This document shows positions 1 through 5,229 of a stretch of DNA of 8,106 nt, in pieces. Where the stretch lies: contig DNPP01000232.1 of the NCBI GenBank assembly GCA_003501365.1, positions 1-8,106 of the forward strand. Reading direction: 5' to 3'. The position numbers were made by a program, and so were the translations under genes. Positions within the stretch are counted from its first letter, which is position 1; each line of letters begins with the position of its first letter. The notes under the pieces are model-generated. The model ran no database searches, was not told where the DNA came from, and was given only the letters and a program-made list of their open reading frames with translations. The stretch is from Bacillota bacterium. Lineage in GTDB: Bacteria > Bacillota > UBA4882 > UBA8346.

Positions 1-1
1 A

Positions 2-448
2 ATGGGCAAATTGCCATTAATAAGGATCGGGGTCATCGGGTATGTTTACAATGTTTACGACAACCTTATCAGTATGGATGTTTTAAATAAATTGCGTCAA
101 CTGGGCGCGTGCCCAGTCACGTTTGAAATGTTGACTCCCAAGGAGATCGATGAACAATTAAGCCGGTTCCCCAAGACGCTGTTTTGGACTTTCTCCAATA
201 AATTGTTAGCCGGGGCTTATCACTTTTTTGAGGATTCAAGCTTTGATGGAGTAATCCATGTTACCGCTTTCGGATGCGGTCCTGATTCATTCTTGGGCAA
301 AATCTTGGAATTGGATTCGCTGAAATATCAGAAACCTTTTATGACGGTCAGGATAGACGAGCATACCGGAGAAAATCATTTGCAGACAAGGGTTGAGGCC
401 TTTATCGATATGATTGTCAAGAAGAAATCAAAAATGGAGTGCGCTTAG
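2..448 (+). CDS. DUF2229 / acyl-CoA dehydratase activase-related protein, C-terminal part (5' end outside window)
   Basis: The visible 148 residues match the C-terminal third of the DUF2229-type proteins related to 2-hydroxyacyl-CoA dehydratase subunits. A Rossmann-like stretch opens with IRIGVIGYVYNVYD. It is followed by AFGCGPDS, with a cysteine that could bind a cluster, and by the family's closing block, DEHTGE...TRVEAFIDM. Full-length relatives run to about 320-370 residues, and the next gene reaches the equivalent point only near residue 209. The ATG at base 2 is therefore probably internal, with roughly 200 residues upstream of the window. The stop codon directly abuts the next start (TAGATG), so the two are translationally linked. 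It probably forms a complex with the next protein and receives electrons from the ATPase encoded third. The family is fairly secure; the substrate is unknown. Confidence 0.75.
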   Translation: MGKLPLIRIGVIGYVYNVYDNLISMDVLNKLRQLGACPVTFEMLTPKEIDEQLSRFPKTLFWTFSNKLLAGAYHFFEDSSFDGVIHVTAFGCGPDSFLGKILELDSLKYQKPFMTVRIDEHTGENHLQTRVEAFIDMIVKKKSKMECA

Positions 449-1540
449 ATGAAAATAACCTTTCCATATATGGGCTCGACAATCGTCTATTACAAGATTT
501 TCGAACTATTAGGGCATCAGGTGATTGAGCCTCCCCGCCCTAGTCAGCATACAATTAATCTTGGGGTTAAATATAGTCCGGAATTTGCCTGTTTTCCCTA
601 TAAAGTGATTTTAGGCTCGTACATCGAGGCATTGGAATTGGGGGCCGATACCATTGTTACTTCCGGAGGAAATGGTCCATGCCGGGCCGGATATTATAAT
701 GAAGTACACCGCCGCACGCTTCAAAGCCTGGGGTATGAAGTAAATATTATCGTTTTCAATAGTATTTTTGAAGATATCGGTCAATTTTGGCGTAATCTTT
801 GGTTGTTAAAAGGGAAAAATTCTTGGGCTAAATTGGCCGGAGTGCTTTTTACGGTTTACCGGCTAGCCCATGCCGTTGATCATCTGCAAACGATCGTGGA
901 ACAGAAAAGAGCCTATGAATTAAAGCGCGGGTCCTTTACCAAGGTTTTCGAAGAAATTACGGAGCGTTTCCATAAAGAGGCTAAAACTTTAGCCGATGTA
1001 GATCGAATTTACCGGGAAGGGTTGGCTATGCTTACGGCAGTCCCTCGTAAAGATGTGCCGGAAGCTCAGAAGCTGCGCATTGGTATTGTGGGGGAAATTT
1101 TTGTAGTGATGGAATCCTCCATCAATATGAATATTGCTGAAGTGATGGGTAATCTAGGTTGTGAGGTAACTCGATCCATGTGTATTTCAAAATGGGTTGA
1201 CCATAACTTGCCGAATTTCTTTGGGAAATCCAATTCAAAGATCATCAAAGCCAGTAGGCAATATATGGAGATCGAAATCGGCGGCCATGAAAATGAAAAT
1301 GTCGGAAGCATCATCGAATACAAGTATCTGGGCTTTGACGGGATTATTCATTTAATGCCTTTCGCTTGTCTGCCGGAGCTGGTCACCCAAAGTATCACCC
1401 CTCAAATATCCCGTGATCACAATATTCCTGTTTTGACGCTGGCACTCGATGAACAATCCGGGATTGCCAATAATCTAACCCGCTTGGAAGCGTTTGTGGA
1501 ATTGCTGCGGAGCAAGAAATTACATAAGGAGATTGCCTAG
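449..1540 (+). CDS. DUF2229-type protein, putative partner subunit of a 2-hydroxyacyl-CoA dehydratase-like Fe-S system
   Basis: This complete 363-residue protein is paralogous to the preceding gene product. The N-terminal half carries two conserved cysteine motifs, FACFPYK (C48) and GNGPCRAGYY (C78). The C-terminal half begins at KLRIGIVGEIF (about residue 209) and has a third cysteine in PFACLPE (C307), then the closing DEQSG...LTRLEAF block. C48, C78 and C307 are plausible Fe-S ligands, by inference from related Fe-S dehydratases and reductases. No signal peptide or membrane segment is evident, so it is expected to be cytoplasmic. The start has GGAG at 436-439, nine bases upstream, and follows the previous stop with no gap. 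The next gene's ribosome binding site overlaps this stop codon. I recall such proteins as COG3580/COG3581, commonly next to COG1924 activases. The reaction has not been established to my knowledge. Confidence 0.8.
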   Translation: MKITFPYMGSTIVYYKIFELLGHQVIEPPRPSQHTINLGVKYSPEFACFPYKVILGSYIEALELGADTIVTSGGNGPCRAGYYNEVHRRTLQSLGYEVNIIVFNSIFEDIGQFWRNLWLLKGKNSWAKLAGVLFTVYRLAHAVDHLQTIVEQKRAYELKRGSFTKVFEEITERFHKEAKTLADVDRIYREGLAMLTAVPRKDVPEAQKLRIGIVGEIFVVMESSINMNIAEVMGNLGCEVTRSMCISKWVDHNLPNFFGKSNSKIIKASRQYMEIEIGGHENENVGSIIEYKYLGFDGIIHLMPFACLPELVTQSITPQISRDHNIPVLTLALDEQSGIANNLTRLEAFVELLRSKKLHKEIA

Positions 1541-1544
1541 GAGG
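1539..1544 (+). promoter_or_regulatory. Ribosome binding site AGGAGG of the activase gene
   Basis: A perfect AGGAGG overlaps the TAG stop (1538-1540) of the preceding gene and lies six bases before ATG 1551. It fixes the activase start at 1551. An in-frame TTG at 1494 would add 19 residues with no family similarity. The overlap suggests coupled translation. Confidence 0.85.
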
Positions 1545-1550
1545 AATACG

Positions 1551-2570
1551 ATGAAGGCGTTTTTAGGAGTCGATGTGGGTTCGGTCAGTACCAATATCGT
1601 TGCTTTAGGTCCGGAAGGGAAGGTTTTACATCAACAATACATTCGGACCAATGGGCAACCTTTGGAATGCATCAAAAAAGGGCTTACACAATTAAAGATT
1701 GGAAATCCGGGGCTCGAGATCATTGGAGTCGGTACCACCGGTAGCGGCAGGCAATTGGCCGGGATCGTTCTGGGAGCGGATATCGTAAAAAATGAGATTA
1801 CTGCGCATGCCAGTGCGGTGATCCAGAATTATCCCGATGTAAGAACGATTTTTGAGATTGGCGGCCAAGATTCGAAAGTTATATTACTTAGGGACCAGAT
1901 GGTTACGGACTTTGCTATGAATACCGTCTGCGCGGCCGGCACCGGGTCTTTCCTGGATCATCAAGCGGAACGGCTTAAAATTCCCATTGAGCAATTTGGG
2001 GATCTCGCGCTTTCCTCTACCGAAAATATTCGGATTGCCGGGAGATGTACGGTTTTTGCAGAGTCAGACATGATCGCCAAGCAACAATATGGGTTTTCCA
2101 AGGCTGATATCATTAAGGGGCTTTGTGAAGCATTGATCCGTAATTATCTTACCAACCTCTGCCGTGGCAAGGTCTTAGAACCGCCCTATGTATTCCAGGG
2201 TGGAGTAGCGGCCAATAAGGGAATTGTAGCGGCCTTGGAGAAGGAATTGCAACATGAAGTGATAATACCCCAGTATTTCAATGTAATGGGAGCGATCGGC
2301 GCGGCCTTGCTGGCCGAGGATTATATCAAGAAAACCGGTTTTCAAACCAGATTTGCGGGTTTTAATACCGCCGATTTGCAATTTGTACCGAAAACTTTTA
2401 ATTGTAACGGTTGCCCCAACGTTTGTGAAGTCATTCAAGTCGATCTAAATGGACGTCCCATTGCCCGCTGGGGCGATAAATGCGGTAAGTGGGCCAATGC
2501 AATTGTCAGTGAACCCTGCCCGGACCGGGAGGCGCTGGACGTTAGAGAGCAGCAGAAAGTTTTAGCCTAA
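1551..2570 (+). CDS. Acyl-CoA dehydratase activase, BadF/BadG/BcrA/BcrD ATPase family (HgdC-like), with Cys-rich C-terminal extension
   Basis: A 339-residue ASKHA-fold ATPase. In the 2-hydroxyglutaryl-CoA dehydratase system such a protein is a homodimer with one bridging [4Fe-4S] cluster; ATP hydrolysis drives an electron into the partner enzyme at very low potential. Visible motifs are the phosphate-1 loop GVDVGSVSTN (6-15), GVGTTGSGR (59-67), FEIGGQDSK (101-109), VCAAGTGSF (126-134), GRCTVFAES (164-172) and the adenosine-side GGVAANKG (217-224). C127 and C166 fall at the positions known as cluster ligands in HgdC of Acidaminococcus. HgdC is about 260 residues long. The extra tail here holds C285, C288, C292 and C311 (C-x2-C-x3-C-x18-C), which may bind a second cluster or metal. 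It is last in the operon and its natural partners are the two DUF2229 proteins upstream. The family is secure; the final substrate is not known. Confidence 0.92.
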   Translation: MKAFLGVDVGSVSTNIVALGPEGKVLHQQYIRTNGQPLECIKKGLTQLKIGNPGLEIIGVGTTGSGRQLAGIVLGADIVKNEITAHASAVIQNYPDVRTIFEIGGQDSKVILLRDQMVTDFAMNTVCAAGTGSFLDHQAERLKIPIEQFGDLALSSTENIRIAGRCTVFAESDMIAKQQYGFSKADIIKGLCEALIRNYLTNLCRGKVLEPPYVFQGGVAANKGIVAALEKELQHEVIIPQYFNVMGAIGAALLAEDYIKKTGFQTRFAGFNTADLQFVPKTFNCNGCPNVCEVIQVDLNGRPIARWGDKCGKWANAIVSEPCPDREALDVREQQKVLA

Positions 2571-2586
2571 ATAATAAAGGTGACGG

Positions 2587-4791
2587 TTAGGATTCTTTAG
2601 CGGAAATCTCCAATCCCAACGCACCCTGCCGCACTTGCCGGTCTTCATCTTTTAAATAGCAGCCGATGGCCGGGATATTCTTGGTGCGGTAATAATCAGG
2701 GTCACTCAAATTCACTTCGGTGAGGTTTTTTAATTCAACCATCCGGCTGCCTTTCTTGGATGCCAAGACTTGAACCCCTTGCGAATCACGGGTGGTTTTG
2801 GGGCTAATCGCTTCAGTATTAAAAATTAAAACTTTTTGGATGTTGCTGAAAGCGACCAACTCCAAATCTTGTTCCAAAAGCATCATCCTGAGCAATGGCG
2901 CCATATCGGAATAGGCATTGGCCAATTTGCGGCGGTTGGTCTTGGTGGCGTAACTTGCCAGATCGACTTTGGCGATTTTGCCGTTTTCGAACGCAAAGAG
3001 CAGATAACCCCGGTAATCATCGGTAGCCACCAGGTATACGATTCGTTCATCATTATCCAATTCCAGGATATTCGCCAGATATTCGCCAAGACTGCTTGCT
3101 TTGCCGTCGTTGATATCATAAATCTTTAACTTATAGACCGTATGTTTGTTGGAGAAGAGCAGTAGATCAGCCTTGTTATGGGTCTCAATTTCCTGGATGA
3201 TCCGATCGTCATCCTTAAGCTTCTGTTCCGGATTGGCCCTTAGCGAGGTTAGAGCGACTTTCTTCAAATAGTTTTGTTCGCTAAGAAAAATTTTTAAATT
3301 ATAATCCTCGATCAGATGCTCAGTAGTCACTTCCGCGATATGTTCTTCCCCAATCAGCTCGGTTCGGCGGGGCCCGCCGTATTTTTTGGCAATCTCCCGT
3401 AATTGATTAGCGATTAGCTGCTTAAGTTTGGCTTCGTCGCCATGTAAATCCTTTAAGACCGCAATTTCTTGCTGTAATCCCTTGATCTCGGCCACCCGGT
3501 TTAGGATATATTCCTGGTTCAGATTGCGCAGTTTGATCTCGGCGATAAACTCCGCTTGCGGTTGATCAATGGCGAAACCCTGCATTAAGTTGGGAATTAC
3601 GGCAATTTCCTGCTCAGTCTCACGGACAATCCGGATGGCTTTATCAATATCCAGCAAAATTCTTTCCAATCCCAACAACAAATGGAGCTTTTCCGATTTC
3701 TTCTGAATATCAAAGGCGGTTTGTCGCTTGATGCATTCAATCCGGAAATTGGTCCATTCCTCTAAAATACTACGAATTCCCATAACCCGCGGCCGGCCAT
3801 GAATCAGGATATTGAAATTGCAACTAAACGAATCCTGGAGTGGAGTCAGTTTGAATAATTTATTCATCAAAGACTCCGGATCGATGTTTTTCCGAAGATC
3901 CAGCGTGATTTTTAAACCGTTTAAATCGGTTTCATCACGGACATCGACGACCTCTTTAATTTTACCGTTTTTCACTAAATCGATAATCCCATCGATGATC
4001 GCCTCGGATGTGGTGGTGAAAGGAATTTGGTAAATTTCCAAACAGTTATTACTCTGATCAAAACGGTATTTGGCCCGCAGTTTGAAGCTACCGCGACCGG
4101 TCTCGTAAATCTCCCGGATATCGTTTTCGTTATATATTAATTGGCCGCCGGAGGCTAAATCCGGCGCTTTCAAATGGCTAAGCAGATCGACCTGCGGATC
4201 TTTCAAGTATTCCATAGTGATCTGGCAAACTTCTTTCAGGTTAAAACTGCAAATGTTGCTGGCCATACCCACCGCAATTCCCTGATTGGAATTGACTAGA
4301 ATATTGGGAAAGGTGGTGGGAAGCAGGGTGGGTTCCTTGAGAGTGCCGTCGTAATTATCAATAAAATCCACGGTATCTTTATCCAGATCTTTAAAAATTT
4401 CTTCACAGAGCTTGTCCAGTTTGGCCTCGGTATAGCGAGGGGCGGCAAAATGCATATCGCGGGAGTATTGTTTGCCAAAATTACCTTTAGAGTCGACGAA
4501 TGGATGGAGAAGCGCATCGTAACCCCGAGTCAGGCGTACCATTGTCTCATAAATGGCCATATCGCCATGGGGGTTAAGTTTCATTGTTTGACCGACGATG
4601 TTTGCGGATTTGGTACGTCCCCCGGTGAGCAGACCCATCTTGTACATGGTAAAGAGCAGTTTGCGATGGGAAGGTTTAAAGCCATCGATCTCCGGGATCG
4701 CCCGGGAAACGATCACGCTCATCGCGTAGGGCATATAGTTCTCTTCCAGAGTGGTGATGATCTTTTGTTCGGTAAAATTGGCTGTAGCCAC
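2587..4791 (-). CDS. Type IIA DNA topoisomerase subunit A (ParC/GyrA-like, divergent clostridial type)
   Basis: This 734-residue breakage-reunion subunit transiently links to DNA through a tyrosine and passes one duplex through another. It is close to ParC in length (about 750) and shorter than GyrA (about 850). The winged-helix region has KPSHRK (39-44), NPHGD (73-77) and the catalytic pair R119-Y120 in AAPRYTE. The intercalating-isoleucine block GIAVGMASNI follows. The tower and coiled coil span roughly residues 330-490, and a beta-pinwheel-like C-terminus follows. No GyrA box (QRRGGKG) is seen, which favours a topo IV-like role. The quinolone-binding Ser of E. coli GyrA (S83) is Met78 here and Asp87 is Glu82. 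The start is GTG at 4791, supported by GGAGG seven bases upstream. Its partner is the B subunit, 438 bp upstream on the same strand. The gene ends 16 bp from the stop of the convergent activase gene. Confidence 0.9.
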   Translation of the reverse strand: MATANFTEQKIITTLEENYMPYAMSVIVSRAIPEIDGFKPSHRKLLFTMYKMGLLTGGRTKSANIVGQTMKLNPHGDMAIYETMVRLTRGYDALLHPFVDSKGNFGKQYSRDMHFAAPRYTEAKLDKLCEEIFKDLDKDTVDFIDNYDGTLKEPTLLPTTFPNILVNSNQGIAVGMASNICSFNLKEVCQITMEYLKDPQVDLLSHLKAPDLASGGQLIYNENDIREIYETGRGSFKLRAKYRFDQSNNCLEIYQIPFTTTSEAIIDGIIDLVKNGKIKEVVDVRDETDLNGLKITLDLRKNIDPESLMNKLFKLTPLQDSFSCNFNILIHGRPRVMGIRSILEEWTNFRIECIKRQTAFDIQKKSEKLHLLLGLERILLDIDKAIRIVRETEQEIAVIPNLMQGFAIDQPQAEFIAEIKLRNLNQEYILNRVAEIKGLQQEIAVLKDLHGDEAKLKQLIANQLREIAKKYGGPRRTELIGEEHIAEVTTEHLIEDYNLKIFLSEQNYLKKVALTSLRANPEQKLKDDDRIIQEIETHNKADLLLFSNKHTVYKLKIYDINDGKASSLGEYLANILELDNDERIVYLVATDDYRGYLLFAFENGKIAKVDLASYATKTNRRKLANAYSDMAPLLRMMLLEQDLELVAFSNIQKVLIFNTEAISPKTTRDSQGVQVLASKKGSRMVELKNLTEVNLSDPDYYRTKNIPAIGCYLKDEDRQVRQGALGLEISAKES

Positions 4792-4798
4792 AATAAAG

Positions 4799-4803
4799 CC
4801 TCC
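4799..4803 (-). promoter_or_regulatory. Ribosome binding site GGAGG setting a GTG start for topoisomerase subunit A
   Basis: On the minus strand GGAGG lies seven bases before GTG 4791. This supports the non-ATG start, with an N-terminus (VATANFTEQKI, initiator read as Met) that fits the family. The site sits just outside the left heptad repeat array. Confidence 0.8.
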
Positions 4804-4812
4804 GATCGGTAA

Positions 4813-4840
4813 TTGGTTATTAGTTATTGGTTATTTCTTG
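4813..4840 (+). repeat. Heptanucleotide tandem repeat array, left arm
   Basis: Four head-to-tail 7-bp units read TTGGTTA, TTAGTTA, TTGGTTA and a degenerate TTTCTTG, followed by AA. The consensus is TTRGTTA. The array resembles the short tandemly repeated heptamers known from cyanobacteria (STRR), but here it lies in what looks like a Firmicute. It faces the right-hand array in inverted orientation. Confidence 0.75.
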
Positions 4841-4852
4841 AAAGGTCGGTCT

Positions 4853-5002
4853 CCCCAAGAAGATAATTTTATAAGTTTTTCAGGTGGAAGAATCCGAATG
4901 CTTCGACGACTAATGGCACCTAACCCTTGCCTTTCCCCCGGGGAGATGATTTGTTTAACCTTCTCAGGTGGAAGGGTAACCTGAATGCTTCGCGCCTAAG
5001 GC
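4853..5002 (+). repeat. Degenerate direct repeat, two units about 84-87 bp apart
   Basis: Unit 1 (about 4853-4918) and unit 2 (about 4935-5002) share, in order, a C-rich start, AGAT-R-ATTT, the exact blocks TCAGGTGGAAG and GAATGCTTCG, and a closing CTAA-x-GGCA. The offset is 84 bp at TCAGGTGG and 87 bp at GAATGC, which reflects a small indel. The second unit contributes the left arm of the inner inverted repeat. Confidence 0.6.
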
Positions 5003-5112
5003 AAGTTTATGGGGTAAAAAATTTTGGGTTTAAGAGCTGCAAAGACCAGGGTTACCCTTCCACTCGAATAAACGCTTTGAATTGCATCTAAGGGGAAGGG
5101 CAAGGGTTAGGT
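4918..5112. repeat. Outer inverted repeat, 21-bp arms with one mismatch
   Basis: Positions 4918-4938 (beginning ACCTAACCCTTGCC) pair with 5092-5112 (ending GGCAAGGGTTAGGT) in 20 of 21 positions. The single difference would be a G-U wobble in one of the two RNA strands. The arms are 153 bp apart and enclose the inner inverted repeat. Confidence 0.8.
4968..5063. repeat. Inner inverted repeat, 14-bp perfect arms
   Basis: GTGGAAGGGTAACC at 4968-4981 is the exact reverse complement of GGTTACCCTTCCAC at 5050-5063. The intervening 68 bases include a short GCCT-A-AGGC hairpin (4994-5002). Nested inside the outer inverted repeat, it could give a long branched RNA structure in a transcript of either strand. 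No T-run follows an arm, so it does not look like an intrinsic terminator. Confidence 0.8.
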
Positions 5113-5192
5113 CGATAGGCATCGCGGTTAGCTAATTTTCATTTTTGCTCCAATTATTTATTTCAACTAATTTTCTGGAATATTTGGCGGTT

Positions 5193-5227
5193 CAACTAAT
5201 AACTGATAACGAATAACAAATAACTAA
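5193..5227 (-). repeat. Heptanucleotide tandem repeat array, right arm
   Basis: On the minus strand, two bases after the TGA stop of the B subunit, five 7-bp units read TTAGTTA, TTTGTTA, TTCGTTA, TCAGTTA and TTAGTTG, followed by AA. The register and the terminal TTG-AA match the left arm read on the opposite strand. Comparing 4824-4842 with the complement of 5191-5209 gives 15 of 19 identical bases, so the arms behave like degenerate terminal inverted repeats. Confidence 0.75.
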
Positions 5228-5229
5228 TC

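Larger units (their letters stand above)
4792..5229. repeat. Structured non-coding module between the two topoisomerase genes (possible MITE-like insertion)
   Basis: No coding region is supportable in this 438-bp gap. It is packed with repeats: heptanucleotide arrays near both ends in opposite orientation (4813-4840 and 5193-5227), a 21-bp inverted repeat (4918-4938 with 5092-5112), a nested 14-bp perfect inverted repeat (4968-4981 with 5050-5063), a degenerate direct repeat of about 65 bp (about 4853-4918 and 4935-5002), and a 10-bp direct repeat TTCAACTAAT (5162-5171, 5191-5200). The module fills the space between the B-subunit stop and the A-subunit ribosome binding site almost exactly. 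Subunit genes of this kind are usually close together, so a non-autonomous insertion or dispersed intergenic repeat is a reasonable inference. No transposase and no clean target duplication are visible. I see no convincing promoter for the A subunit in it; TATAAA on the minus strand near 4868-4873 has no good -35. Confidence 0.6.

Noticed and set aside
1494..1550. Upstream TTG start extending the activase by 19 residues
   Set aside because: The extra residues overlap the previous gene and are unlike the family. AGGAGG at 1539-1544 and the MKAFLGVDVGS start fit ATG 1551.
2836..3129. 97-codon open frame on the plus strand inside the topoisomerase A gene
   Set aside because: It lies antisense to a clearly coding, motif-rich gene, has no family similarity and no good ribosome binding site; it is a shadow frame.
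4450..4984. Two plus-strand open frames (4450-4812 and 4751-4984) across the topoisomerase A start and into the spacer
   Set aside because: The first is antisense to the conserved N-terminus of the A subunit. The second runs into repeat sequence. Neither protein has recognisable features.
4968..5063. Intrinsic terminator between the topoisomerase genes
   Set aside because: The stem is strong, but the loop is 68 bases and no T-run follows on either strand.
4792..5229. CRISPR array suggested by regular repeats
   Set aside because: The repeats are 7-bp head-to-tail units or two degenerate long units, with no uniform spacers and no cas genes nearby.
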